Positions 1 through 9,126 of a stretch of 64,000 nt of DNA are shown in pieces. Every line of letters begins with the position of its first letter. Positions within the stretch are counted from its first letter, which is position 1. The stretch spans positions 132,208-196,207 of the forward strand of contig CAZVMN010000007.1 in NCBI GenBank assembly GCA_964629015.1, read 5' to 3'. Made by a program: the position numbers and the translations under genes. Source of the stretch: Oceanococcus sp964629015 (lineage in GTDB: Bacteria; Pseudomonadota; Gammaproteobacteria; Nevskiales; Oceanococcaceae). The notes beneath the pieces were generated by a model. It was not told the DNA's origin. It did not search any database and saw only the letters and a list, made by a program, of their open reading frames with translations.

Positions 1-5
1 TGTTT

Positions 6-680
6 ATGTCAACACAACACCGGATTCGCCGCTCGTCCATGGCACCACAAGCCGCCCATAAAACATCCACTCGCACCGCGCGTCGGCGCCCGCAAGCGCG
101 CGGCATCGCGACGCGCGAGCGCCTGTTGAGTGCGGCCGAGGCGCTATTCATCGATGAAGGCTATGACGATGTCAGCATCGACCGCATCGTTGCCGCTGCC
201 GCCGTCACCAAGGGCGCGTTCTATCACCACTTTGGCGACAAGCTGGCGATCTTCCGGGAAGTTTTCGAGGCCATCGATCAAGAAATGGCCGATTTGGTGC
301 GCGAGCGCGCGATGACAGCCGAAACACCTCTCGGCATTGTTCAACGCGGCGTGCGCACCTGTTTTGAGCTGTGCACCCAACCGCGCTACGGGCGTTTTGT
401 CTACATCACCGCACCGCCGGTGATTGGTTGGACCGGTTGGTATGAAACGGACAACGCCATCTCGCGCGAGATCGTGATGGCGGGCTTGCAAAACGCGGTT
501 GAGCTGGGGGAGCTCGCGCCGTTGTCGGTGTCATCACTCACCACCCTGTTGATGGGGCTGGTTCTGCAAGGCGCGATTGCGGTCGTGACTTCAGACACGC
601 CCGATCAGACGGCGGCGGAGTTGGCAGCCGAGGCGGACCATCTTTTGCTTGCACTTGCAGCACAGGCCAAATCGGATTGA
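6..680 (+). CDS. TetR/AcrR family transcriptional regulator
   Basis: DNA-binding repressor, probably sensing a small hydrophobic ligand. After a basic, low-complexity N-terminus (about residues 1-33), residues 34-85 form the typical TetR helix-turn-helix: TRERLLSAAEALFIDEGY, then SIDRIVAAAAVTKGAFYHHF. The remainder is a helical ligand/dimerisation domain without a recognisable specific family. The length of 224 aa is normal. The first ATG is 5 bases from the window edge, so an upstream start cannot be excluded; an internal ATG at 39 would remove 11 residues. It sits 34 bp upstream of a TonB-dependent receptor on the same strand, so local control of that receptor and the acylase is the natural guess (inference). 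Confidence 0.9.
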   Translation: MSTQHRIRRSSMAPQAAHKTSTRTARRRPQARGIATRERLLSAAEALFIDEGYDDVSIDRIVAAAAVTKGAFYHHFGDKLAIFREVFEAIDQEMADLVRERAMTAETPLGIVQRGVRTCFELCTQPRYGRFVYITAPPVIGWTGWYETDNAISREIVMAGLQNAVELGELAPLSVSSLTTLLMGLVLQGAIAVVTSDTPDQTAAELAAEADHLLLALAAQAKSD

Positions 681-714
681 TGGCTGTGCACACCTCAAGG
701 AACAGGGGATTGAG

Positions 715-3240
715 ATGCGTTTGATTTTTCTATTGCTGCCACTGGCGCTCTGGGCAACGGCGTCCAGCGCCCAAGATGATGATCTGGACTTTCTGTTTTC
801 CGATACCGAGATCACGCCCACACCTCGCCCCTCGCCATCGCCTTCCGAGGCAAGCTCAATAACGACCGACGATGAGCCGGTCACAACCATCCCGGTCAGC
901 GAATTGCGCTCGCCGGAGCCGACGCGCGCCCCCGCACCCCCGAGCCGGGTGCTGGAGGAAATCGTGGTCACCGCGCAAAAACGCGAACAGTCACTGCAGG
1001 ACGTGCCCATTTCGGTCACCGCGGTGGACGGCTCGTTCATTGAAATGACCAACGCCGCTGACCTGGCTGATGTCTCGCTGTATGTGCCCAATGTGCGTGT
1101 GGACGCCGATGACCTGGGTTCACCGCAACTGTTCATTCGCGGCTTTGGCACCAATGCCTTCAACCCCAGCTTCGAAAGTTCGGTCGGCTTTGTGCAAGAC
1201 GAAATCTACTTCGGCCGCCCCGGCTACTTCACCGAGTCCATGTTCGATGTGGATCGGGTCGAAGTGCTGCGCGGGCCGCAGGGCACCCTGTTCGGCAAAA
1301 ACACCATCGCCGGCGTGTTCAACGTCAGCACGCGCAATCCCAGCGAGCTGTTTGAAGCGGATACGCGTTACACCTATGGCAGCAACAATGCGCACCGCCT
1401 GGAGTTTGGCGTCGGCGGCATGTTTGCGGATTGGGGCGGCGTGCGCATTTCCGGTCTCTATCGCGACGAAGACGGCGAGTTGTACAACCAATTCCTGGAT
1501 CGTGACGAAGAGGAACTGACCCAGCAAGCCGGGCGCATCAAGCTGATGCTCCTACCCAGCGACACCCTGAGCGTCAACCTCACCGCGCAGATTTCCGACA
1601 CCGAAGCCGCATTCTGGCCCTATCAGCTGATGGAGTTGGATTCCGGCAGCTTCAACTTCCTGCGCAGCTACGACCCGGACGTCGAAGACGATCCCTACGA
1701 TTTCCGCAACTCGGCCGACACCCCCGGCTTCATCGAAAAAGGCTCGGAAACCGTCTCGGCAATCACCCAATGGGACGTGGGCGATCTGTGGGGTTTGCAG
1801 GACAGCGCCTTCACATTGGTGCTGGCCGGCTCGAAATTCCATATCGATCAGCTCAACGAATTGGACGTCTCCCCAGCCGACATTGGCCGACTGGAGAATT
1901 ACGAAGACCATGAGCAACTGTCCGGCGAACTGCGTTTCTCCGCCCGCGCCGATAGCCTGTTTGGCTTTGGTGGCGATGTCGATCTGGTTGCCGGTGCATT
2001 CTGGTACGACTCGCAGTACACCTTGCTCGCGCGTATCCACGCCGGCTCCGACATCGGCTCCTTTGTCCTCACCGAAGACGCCTTGCAACTGGTCAGCGGC
2101 TCGGGCGGCTTCGGCCTGATTGGCGGCCTGCCCGGCATTCCACTGCTCGGTAACATTCTCGGCCCAATCATCGGCGAGGATTTCTACCAGCTGGATTATG
2201 ACCAGGCGGTGACCTCGCTGGCGTTCTTCGGGCAGATGACCTGGTATCTGACCGAGCGCATTGCGCTCACGCCGGGGGTACGTATCAACACCGAGGATAA
2301 AACTATTGACTCCGCGGGTTCACGAAGCTGCACCCTGGATCAACTGGGTCTGCCGGTCTGCGTGATGGCCACGCTCCTGGAAGCCGAGAATTACGAGCGC
2401 AACGGTCTCAAACGTAGCGAGTCGGATGTTTCTCCCAAATTCGTCATCCAGTACTTTGGCGACAACGACATCAACTGGTTTGCCTCCTACGCGCGCGGTT
2501 ACAAAAGCGGCGGGTTCAACTCCCTGTCCTACACCGGTGAAGATCTGGAGTTCGAGCCAGAGAAAGCCGAAACCTTTGAGTTGGGCGTCAAAGCCACCTT
2601 GTTTGATCGCACCCTGCGCCTCAACGCCACGCTGTACGACACGCGTTTCGACAATCTTCAGGTTTTGGCTTTCAACAGCGTGTTTTTCGATGTCGGCAAC
2701 GCGGCGTCCGCCCGCTCACGCGGCCTGGAAGCCGATTTCATGTGGTTCACCCCGTTCGAGCCGCTGCAAATCATGGGCTCGATCGGCTTGCTCGAAGCCA
2801 AATACGACAGCTACGACGGCGCCCCCGCCCCGATTCGCGACAGCAACGGTGATCTGCAGATCGACGCCACCCAGGACCTCAGTGGCCAGCGCATTGCTTT
2901 TGCGCCTCGTACCACGGCAACTCTCACGCCGATGCTGACCTTCCCGCTGTTTGGCCTGACCGGTCGTTTCGCGGTGGATGTTCTGCATCAAGGTGATCAA
3001 TTCACCGACACCGACCTTGACCCCAACAGTCACGTGGATGCGTACACGCTGTACGCCGCGCGCGTGTCGATTTCCAACTACACAGAGAGCTGGTCAGTCA
3101 CCTTGGGGGGCAGCAACCTGACCGACAAACGTGTTCTCAATCAGGTCACCGACGCAACCTTCTTCCCCGGCAGCTACTTTGCCCAGCAGGCCAGCGGACG
3201 TCAGTTGTTTGCGACCTTCAATTTGCGCTTCGGCGATTGA
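715..3240 (+). CDS. TonB-dependent outer-membrane receptor
   Basis: Energy-dependent outer-membrane importer of a siderophore or other bulky substrate. The start at 715 gives a clear signal peptide (MRLIFLLLPLALWATASSAQ). A Pro/Thr/Ser-rich spacer follows, then a TonB-box-like stretch EEIVVTAQKREQ, the plug domain (VEVLRGPQGTLFGKNTIAG) and a 22-strand-type barrel ending in the aromatic/charged tail FATFNLRFGD. The length of 841 aa is typical. An in-frame ATG at 649 would overlap tetR and bury the signal peptide, so it is rejected. The substrate cannot be read from the sequence. The TetR gene upstream and the acylase 99 bp downstream suggest a small uptake and processing cassette. Confidence 0.95.
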   Translation: MRLIFLLLPLALWATASSAQDDDLDFLFSDTEITPTPRPSPSPSEASSITTDDEPVTTIPVSELRSPEPTRAPAPPSRVLEEIVVTAQKREQSLQDVPISVTAVDGSFIEMTNAADLADVSLYVPNVRVDADDLGSPQLFIRGFGTNAFNPSFESSVGFVQDEIYFGRPGYFTESMFDVDRVEVLRGPQGTLFGKNTIAGVFNVSTRNPSELFEADTRYTYGSNNAHRLEFGVGGMFADWGGVRISGLYRDEDGELYNQFLDRDEEELTQQAGRIKLMLLPSDTLSVNLTAQISDTEAAFWPYQLMELDSGSFNFLRSYDPDVEDDPYDFRNSADTPGFIEKGSETVSAITQWDVGDLWGLQDSAFTLVLAGSKFHIDQLNELDVSPADIGRLENYEDHEQLSGELRFSARADSLFGFGGDVDLVAGAFWYDSQYTLLARIHAGSDIGSFVLTEDALQLVSGSGGFGLIGGLPGIPLLGNILGPIIGEDFYQLDYDQAVTSLAFFGQMTWYLTERIALTPGVRINTEDKTIDSAGSRSCTLDQLGLPVCVMATLLEAENYERNGLKRSESDVSPKFVIQYFGDNDINWFASYARGYKSGGFNSLSYTGEDLEFEPEKAETFELGVKATLFDRTLRLNATLYDTRFDNLQVLAFNSVFFDVGNAASARSRGLEADFMWFTPFEPLQIMGSIGLLEAKYDSYDGAPAPIRDSNGDLQIDATQDLSGQRIAFAPRTTATLTPMLTFPLFGLTGRFAVDVLHQGDQFTDTDLDPNSHVDAYTLYAARVSISNYTESWSVTLGGSNLTDKRVLNQVTDATFFPGSYFAQQASGRQLFATFNLRFGD

Positions 3241-3339
3241 GCACTATGGATTCGTAAATTCAGCTACAGCCCGGGACAGTCCTGGGGCCCCGGCTTAAGA
3301 TGAGCGCACCAAATATTCCTAAAACAACTGGGGGAACAC

Positions 3340-5787
3340 ATGCGCGGCATACTCAGCCTCGTTCTGCTTGTCGTCTTGAGCGCGTGTCAAAGTGGCGGGC
3401 GCGATTCAGTCAATTCGCTGCCATCATCCAATGACGCGCTGTCGGCTGAACTGCGTCGCAGCGACTACGGCATTGTTCACGTCAAAGCCGATGACTTCGC
3501 CAGCCTCGGTTATGGCTACGCTTATGCCTTCGCCGAAGACAACCTGTGCCTGATTGCCGACAGCTACGTCACAGTCAATGGTGAACGCAGCAAGTATTTT
3601 GGCCCGGACAACAGCTGGACCTTCACCGGCAACAGCACCACCAACAACAATCTGAATTCGGATTTCTTCTTCAAGCTGATCATCGCCGAACAGCGCATCG
3701 AAAAGCTGCTCGACTTGCCGCCGCCGCAGGGCCCATTGCCGCAAGTGCGAGAGCTGGTGCGTGGCTATGTGGCCGGCTACAACCGCTACCTACAGGATAC
3801 CGGCGTTGACAATCTGCCGGACCCGACCTGCCGCGGTGAACCCTGGGTCCGGGAAATTCGCGAGATTGACGTCTACCGGCGTTTCTATCAGCTCGCCATG
3901 CTGGCGTCGTCGGGCGTCGCCATCAATGGCATCGGCAGCGCCCAACCCCCGACCGCCGGACTGATCCCCAGTGTGCTGCCCTCGGCTGAGGACATCGCCG
4001 CACAACTCGGCGCGCGCTGGGAAGGCATCCAGATTGGCAGCAATGCCATCGCCCTTGGCAGCGAGGCGACCGACACCGGCGGTGGCATGATTTTGGGCAA
4101 CCCACATTTCCCCTGGGACGGCACAGAGCGCTTTCATCAGGCCCATCTCACGATCCCGGGCAAGCTGGATGTCACCGGTGTAAGCCTGTTCGGCGTGCCA
4201 TTGATCTTGATCGGCTACAACAAAGACCTAGCCTGGAGCCACACGGTGTCCAGCGCCTGGCGTTTCACCCCATACCAGTTGACCCTGGTCCCCGGCGCAC
4301 CAACCACCTATCTGGTTGATGGCGTTCCGGAAGCCATGACGCCGTGGGATCTGGAGGTGGAAAGCCTGCAAAGCGACGGCAGCGTCACGAACGTCTCACG
4401 CACGCTGTACACCACCCGTTGGGGACCGGTTTTCAACGAAATCCTTGGCTTGCCGCTGTTCCCATGGCTGCCGGTTCAGGCCTACGCGCTGGCCGATGCC
4501 AACGCCGCGAACTTCCGCTACGTGAATCATTTCCTGGAAACCAACCAGGCGAGTTCCAGCCGCGAGTTGCTGGAGATCCTCAAGCGCAACCAGGGCATAC
4601 CGTGGGTGAATACCTTGGCCAGCGACCGCCACGGCGAAGCGCTCTACGCGGATATTTCCGTCACGCCGAACGTCCCCGATGACATGGCCCTGAGCTGCGC
4701 GGGTGTGCTCGGACTGGTAACCCACCCCTTGCTCGGCTTACCCGTGCTCGACGGTTCGCGCAGCAGCTGTGCGTGGCGCAATGATGAGGATGCGATCCAA
4801 GCCGGCACGCTGGGGCCATCGAACATGCCGTATCTGCTGCGCAACGATTACGTCACCAATTCCAACGACAGCCATTGGCTGTCCAGCCCACAGCAGCCAC
4901 TGGAAGGTTTCGCCCGCATCATTGGCGACGAACAACGTGCGCGACGCATGCGCACCCGCTCCGGCTTGGTCATGCTGGAGGAGCATCTTTATGGCGACAA
5001 CGGCCACACGTTCAGTCGTCAGCAGATGCAGGATTTGTTGTACAACGACCGTCAGCACGCCGCCCATCTGTGGATTGATGACCTGATCCCGTTCTGCCGC
5101 CTGCTCCCCATTATGGTCGGGCTAGGTGGACCGGTGACCACCGGCGAGGCCTGCGATGTGCTGGAGGCCTGGGACCGCAGCGATCGCCTCGACAGTGCGG
5201 GCGCCGTGCTGTTCCGACGCTTCGCCGAGAACCTCTACATCGCCAACATTCCCTCGGGCACCTCGGCATCGCAGCTCGAATTCCTGGATGTCTGGACCCA
5301 GCCCTTTGATGTCAACGACCCGGTCCACACGCCGAGTGGTCTGAATGTGCTCAACCCGCACGTGGAGCTTGCTCTGGCCAGCGCCATCAGTGACCTCAAC
5401 GGTGCGGGCATGCCACTCGATGCGACCCTGCGACAAGCCCAGACAGAGCGGCGCGGTGAGGAGAAAATCCCCATTCATGGCGGCCCTGGCGCCATGGGCG
5501 TCTTCAATGCGATCACCAACCCGTGGGTGGACGGTGAGGGCTATATCGACGTCGTGCATGGCTCCAGTTTTATTCAGGTGGTCAGCTTTGACGGCGACGA
5601 CTGTCCCGATGCGCGCACCATCCTGACGTACTCGCAGAGCTCCGACCCAAGCTCCCCGCACTTCGCGGATCAGACACGCCTTTACTCAGAAAGTGGTTGG
5701 GTCGAGGCCCAGTTCTGTGAGAGCGAGATCCGTGGCAGGGTTACGCACAGCAAGACCTTGAGTGAAGGCACAGCGAGCCTGAACTAA
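3340..5787 (+). CDS. Penicillin/acyl-homoserine-lactone acylase family protein (PvdQ-type Ntn hydrolase)
   Basis: Predicted self-cleaving amidase that removes acyl chains from amides (acyl-homoserine lactones, lipopeptides or beta-lactams). The N-terminus has a lipoprotein signal ending in the lipobox LSAC (Cys about 16), so the mature protein is probably membrane-anchored in the envelope. The alpha chain is followed by the autoprocessing site QIG|SNAIALGS, with Ser234 as the expected N-terminal nucleophile. Downstream motifs typical of PvdQ/aculeacin acylases are NPHFPWDG, HLTIPGKLDVTG, GIPWVNTLA and YVTNSNDSHWL. The length of 815 aa fits the family. A lipobox instead of an ordinary Sec signal is somewhat unusual. 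Substrate specificity is unknown. A hairpin lies just after the stop codon. Confidence 0.88.
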   Translation: MRGILSLVLLVVLSACQSGGRDSVNSLPSSNDALSAELRRSDYGIVHVKADDFASLGYGYAYAFAEDNLCLIADSYVTVNGERSKYFGPDNSWTFTGNSTTNNNLNSDFFFKLIIAEQRIEKLLDLPPPQGPLPQVRELVRGYVAGYNRYLQDTGVDNLPDPTCRGEPWVREIREIDVYRRFYQLAMLASSGVAINGIGSAQPPTAGLIPSVLPSAEDIAAQLGARWEGIQIGSNAIALGSEATDTGGGMILGNPHFPWDGTERFHQAHLTIPGKLDVTGVSLFGVPLILIGYNKDLAWSHTVSSAWRFTPYQLTLVPGAPTTYLVDGVPEAMTPWDLEVESLQSDGSVTNVSRTLYTTRWGPVFNEILGLPLFPWLPVQAYALADANAANFRYVNHFLETNQASSSRELLEILKRNQGIPWVNTLASDRHGEALYADISVTPNVPDDMALSCAGVLGLVTHPLLGLPVLDGSRSSCAWRNDEDAIQAGTLGPSNMPYLLRNDYVTNSNDSHWLSSPQQPLEGFARIIGDEQRARRMRTRSGLVMLEEHLYGDNGHTFSRQQMQDLLYNDRQHAAHLWIDDLIPFCRLLPIMVGLGGPVTTGEACDVLEAWDRSDRLDSAGAVLFRRFAENLYIANIPSGTSASQLEFLDVWTQPFDVNDPVHTPSGLNVLNPHVELALASAISDLNGAGMPLDATLRQAQTERRGEEKIPIHGGPGAMGVFNAITNPWVDGEGYIDVVHGSSFIQVVSFDGDDCPDARTILTYSQSSDPSSPHFADQTRLYSESGWVEAQFCESEIRGRVTHSKTLSEGTASLN

Positions 5788-5807
5788 GCCAGAGTGTGGC
5801 GTAGCAA

Positions 5808-5840
5808 CGGGTGGTGCCGTGACATACACGGCGCCACCCG
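5808..5840. terminator. Hairpin between convergent acylase and gcvPB genes
   Basis: Two 14-base arms (CGGGTGGTGCCGTG and CACGGCGCCACCCG) pair with a single G-T wobble around the loop ACATA. It lies between the two stop codons, so it can serve both strands. The following T-tract is weak, so this is a probable rather than certain intrinsic terminator. Confidence 0.65.
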
Positions 5841-5861
5841 AGCTCTTTCACCTCGGGCGAC

Positions 5862-7316
5862 TTAGCCCTGCCAGCGCAAATCCAGCTGCCGCGCCGCGCG
5901 CACGTCATCCAGGCGCCGCACCGGCTGGGTATAGGGCGCACCCTTGACCTTGTCGATGTCGGCCTTGGCCTCGTCCCAGATCGCGACCATGGCATCGACG
6001 AAAGCATCCAGTGTGGCCTGATCTTCCGACTCAGTCGGCTCGATCAGCAGGCATTCGGGTACCAGCAGCGGAAAGTAGATGGTTGGGGCGTGATAGCCGT
6101 AATCGAGCAGACGCTTGGCCATATCGGTGGCGGTGAACTCGAGTTCCTGCTTCTGCTTTTTGAGCGTCACGATGAACTCGTGGGTCGCTCGGCGTCCGTC
6201 AAAGGCCAGATCGAAACCTTTGTCTTTCAGGCGCGCCATCAGGTAATTGGCATTCAGGGTGGCGAACTCGGCCACCCGGGTCATGCCATCCGGCCCCAGC
6301 ATCAACGCATAGACATAGGCCCGCAGCAGTACCCCGGCGTTGCCCATGAAGGCAGACAGTCGCCCGATGCTTTGTGGCAGATCGTTTTCATCCAGCCAGC
6401 GGTACTGATCGCCATCTTTGCCCACCACCGGAATCGGCATGAATGGGCGCAGGCGCTCGGACACACCGACCGCACCAGAGCCCGGCCCGCCGCCGCCATG
6501 CGGGGTGGAGAAGGTTTTGTGCAGGTTCATGTGGATGACATCAAAACCCATATCGCCCGGACGCACCTTGCCGAGAATCGCGTTGAGATTGGCGCCGTCG
6601 TAGTACAGCAGGCCGCCCGCCTCGTGAACCTTCTTGGCGATGATTTCGATCTTGCGTTCGAACACGCCCAGAGTCGACGGATTGGTCAGCATGATGCCAG
6701 CGGTCTTTGGACCCAATGCCGCTTCCAGAGCTTCGAGATCCACGTCGCCGTTCTTGTCGGTGGGGATCTCGCGCACCGTGCAGCCACACTGGATCGCGGT
6801 GGCCGGATTGGTGCCATGGGCGGCATCCGGCACCAGAATCTCGGTGCGCTCGGTATCACCGCGCGACAGGTGGTAGGCGCGGATCATGGCGACGCCAGCG
6901 AACTCCCCCTGAGCGCCGGCCATCGGGGTCAGCGACACGCCTTTCATGCCGGTGACTGATTTGAGAATCTCTTGCAAATCGTACATACAGGCCAGATAGC
7001 CCTGACTGTGATCCGGCGTGGCGAGCGGATGGCGGGCCAGAAACTCCGGCAACATGGCCAGGGTGTTGCAGGCCCGCGGGTTGTATTTCATCGTGCAGCT
7101 ACCCAGTGGGTAGAAATGCGTGTCGATGGAGAAGTTCTTCTGCGACAGGCGGGTGTAATGACGCACCACCTGCATCTCCGAGACTTCCGGCAGACCGGGA
7201 GTGTCCTGACGCAGGAATTCTGCCGGAATGGCGGTTGGCGCAGCCGCCTCCACGGGCGCCTGAGCAGCGGCACGGCGGCCCGGCGAGGACAGTTCAAAAA
7301 TCAGCGCTTCGCTCAT
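5862..7316 (-). CDS. gcvPB: Glycine dehydrogenase (decarboxylating) subunit 2
   Basis: PLP-binding half of the P-protein of the glycine cleavage system; with GcvPA it decarboxylates glycine and passes the aminomethyl group to lipoyl-GcvH. The PLP lysine lies in NLHKTFSTPHGGGGPGSG, and HYTRLSQKNFSID and PLGSCTMKYNPR are typical of the N-terminal part. The start at 7316 (MSEALIFELSS) was chosen because it gives the expected N-terminus and sits 2 bp after the gcvPA stop; the longer frame adds 26 arginine-rich residues that overlap gcvPA. The length is 484 aa. It is the last gene of the gcvT-gcvH-gcvPA-gcvPB operon and therefore under the glycine riboswitch. A two-subunit P-protein is less common in Gammaproteobacteria than the single-chain form. 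Confidence 0.95.
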   Translation of the reverse strand: MSEALIFELSSPGRRAAAQAPVEAAAPTAIPAEFLRQDTPGLPEVSEMQVVRHYTRLSQKNFSIDTHFYPLGSCTMKYNPRACNTLAMLPEFLARHPLATPDHSQGYLACMYDLQEILKSVTGMKGVSLTPMAGAQGEFAGVAMIRAYHLSRGDTERTEILVPDAAHGTNPATAIQCGCTVREIPTDKNGDVDLEALEAALGPKTAGIMLTNPSTLGVFERKIEIIAKKVHEAGGLLYYDGANLNAILGKVRPGDMGFDVIHMNLHKTFSTPHGGGGPGSGAVGVSERLRPFMPIPVVGKDGDQYRWLDENDLPQSIGRLSAFMGNAGVLLRAYVYALMLGPDGMTRVAEFATLNANYLMARLKDKGFDLAFDGRRATHEFIVTLKKQKQELEFTATDMAKRLLDYGYHAPTIYFPLLVPECLLIEPTESEDQATLDAFVDAMVAIWDEAKADIDKVKGAPYTQPVRRLDDVRAARQLDLRWQG

Positions 7317-7318
7317 GA

Positions 7319-8680
7319 TCAGGCTCCCAGTGCAGCTTTGAGTTCGTCGACATAGCGGGTGATGTCGGCGTCGCTCTTGGTTTCGGTCACGCACACCAGC
7401 AGGGCATTGCCCAGCGTCGGGTAATGCGCGTGCAGATCCAGACCGGCGAGGATGTCGCGCTTGGACAGCGCATCAATCACCTCGGCGGCCGGCTTGGGCA
7501 GACGAATCACCGCCTCATGGAAACCGGCGCCAGTGAACACCGCGTCAACGCCGTCAATGGTGCACAGCGCATCAACCAGCTTGCGCGTGTTGTGCCAGCA
7601 GGCCGAAGCCACGCGACGCAAACCCTCGGCGCCGAGCAAGGACATATGGATTGTCGATGCCGTGACCACCAAGCCCTGGTTGGTGCAGATGTTGGACGTC
7701 GCTTTGGCGCGGCGAATGTGCTGCTCGCGCGCCTGCAGGGTCAGGGTGTAACCGACCTTGCCTTCCAGATCGACGGTGCGCCCGACAATGCGCCCCGGCA
7801 TCTGTCGCACATGCTGTTGTTTGCAGCACATAAAGCCGTAGTACGGCCCACCAGAGGACAGCGGTGCGCCCAGCGGTTGGCCGTCACCACAGACAATGTC
7901 CGCGCCCTGTGTACCCCATTGGCCCGGCGCCTTCAGCAGAGCCAGCGCCACCGGGTTGACCACGCCAATAACCAGCGCGCCCTGGGCATGCGCCCAATCG
8001 GTGAGTTGATCCACCGCTTCCAGCTGCCCGAAGAAGTTGGGCTGCGGAATCACCAGCGAGGAAATCGCCTGACCTTCGTAGGCTTTGAGGCTGTCGAGCA
8101 GCGTGGTGCCGGTGCTGTCATCAAACTCGATGCTGATGAACTCAAAACCCTGGGCGTCACAGATCGCCTTGGCGCAGGCCCGGTAGTAGGGATGCACCGA
8201 GGCCGGCATCAGCACCCGATGTTCCTTGACCTTACGGTTGGCCCGCGCCGCCATCAGCACGGCTTCAGCCAGACCGGTGGCACCGTCGTACAGCGAAGCA
8301 TTGGACACGTCCATGCCGGTCAGGCTGCACATCATGGTCTGATACTCGTAGATCAGTTGCAGCGTGCCCTGGCTGGCTTCGGCCTGATACGGCGTGTAAG
8401 CCGAATAAAACTCACCGCGAGTGGCGATCTGCCACACCGCTGCCGGGATGTGGTGTTCGTAGGCGCCCGCGCCGATGAAACACAGCGGTTGACCGTCGGT
8501 CTCTGCGCGCTCGTGCATCAGGCGCGAGACTTCCATCTCGGAGCGACGCGCCGGAATGTTGTCGAAGGATTTGACCTTGAGATTCTCGGGAATCTCGTCA
8601 AACAGGTCTTCGATGCTGTTGGCACCGATCGCGGCCAGCATGCGGCTGACCTCGGCTTCCGTGTGCGGAATGAAAGGCAT
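7319..8680 (-). CDS. gcvPA: Glycine dehydrogenase (decarboxylating) subunit 1
   Basis: Second half of the split P-protein. It has the PLP-fold type I architecture but lacks the PLP lysine, which is supplied by GcvPB. The protein begins MPFIPHTEAEVSRMLAAIG, the standard GcvPA N-terminus, and contains YTPYQAEASQGTLQ and EFQT-region equivalents (LIYEYQTMMCSLTGMDVSN). The length of 453 aa matches the family. It lies 53 bp downstream of gcvH and 2 bp upstream of gcvPB, consistent with stoichiometric co-expression. Confidence 0.95.
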   Translation of the reverse strand: MPFIPHTEAEVSRMLAAIGANSIEDLFDEIPENLKVKSFDNIPARRSEMEVSRLMHERAETDGQPLCFIGAGAYEHHIPAAVWQIATRGEFYSAYTPYQAEASQGTLQLIYEYQTMMCSLTGMDVSNASLYDGATGLAEAVLMAARANRKVKEHRVLMPASVHPYYRACAKAICDAQGFEFISIEFDDSTGTTLLDSLKAYEGQAISSLVIPQPNFFGQLEAVDQLTDWAHAQGALVIGVVNPVALALLKAPGQWGTQGADIVCGDGQPLGAPLSSGGPYYGFMCCKQQHVRQMPGRIVGRTVDLEGKVGYTLTLQAREQHIRRAKATSNICTNQGLVVTASTIHMSLLGAEGLRRVASACWHNTRKLVDALCTIDGVDAVFTGAGFHEAVIRLPKPAAEVIDALSKRDILAGLDLHAHYPTLGNALLVCVTETKSDADITRYVDELKAALGA

Positions 8681-8733
8681 ATCTGCGTCTCGCTAAAACC
8701 GGCCCCGAATCCAGACGAACTGGGGCGGTGAAA

Positions 8734-9126
8734 TTACTGTTCGGACTTGAGGAAGTCGGCGTAGCCGTCGGCGCTCATCAGGCCATCCAGCTCACCGGCA
8801 TCGGCGGGCTGCAATTTGAAAATCCAGCCTTCGCCGTAAGGGTCATCGTTGAGCGTTTCCGGCGCATCGGCCAGGACGTCATTGCCGCCGATCACGTCAC
8901 CAGCCACCGGTGCGTAGACATCCGAGGCAGCCTTGACCGACTCAACCACAGCGGCGGCATCACCCGTGCCAAAGCTTTGGCCCGCTTCCGGGGTTTCCAC
9001 AAACACCAGATCGCCCAGGGCCTCCTGCGCATGGTCGGTGATGCCGATGGTCAGACTGCCGTCGGCCTCGACGCGAATCCATTCATGGGATTTGGTGTAC
9101 TTCAGTTCTGCGGGAATCTGGCTCAT
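8734..9126 (-). CDS. gcvH: Glycine cleavage system H protein
   Basis: Lipoyl carrier that shuttles the aminomethyl intermediate between the P-, T- and L-proteins. It has the standard start MSQIPAELKYTKSHEW and the lipoylation site VVESVKAASDVYAPV, with Lys65 as the modified residue. The length of 130 aa is normal. Its start codon overlaps the gcvT stop codon by 4 bp (ATGA), so the two genes are probably translationally coupled. Confidence 0.97.
   Translation of the reverse strand: MSQIPAELKYTKSHEWIRVEADGSLTIGITDHAQEALGDLVFVETPEAGQSFGTGDAAAVVESVKAASDVYAPVAGDVIGGNDVLADAPETLNDDPYGEGWIFKLQPADAGELDGLMSADGYADFLKSEQ

Noticed and set aside
649..714. Upstream extension of the TonB receptor starting inside tetR
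   Set aside because: It would place 22 extra residues before a clear signal peptide; the ATG at 715 is the sensible start.
7317..7394. Upstream extension of gcvPB into gcvPA
   Set aside because: The added residues are Arg-rich and unlike GcvPB; the ATG at 7316 gives the family N-terminus.
7424..8731. A 435-codon plus-strand open frame opposite gcvPA
   Set aside because: Shadow of a well-conserved enzyme gene caused by high GC; no coding features of its own.
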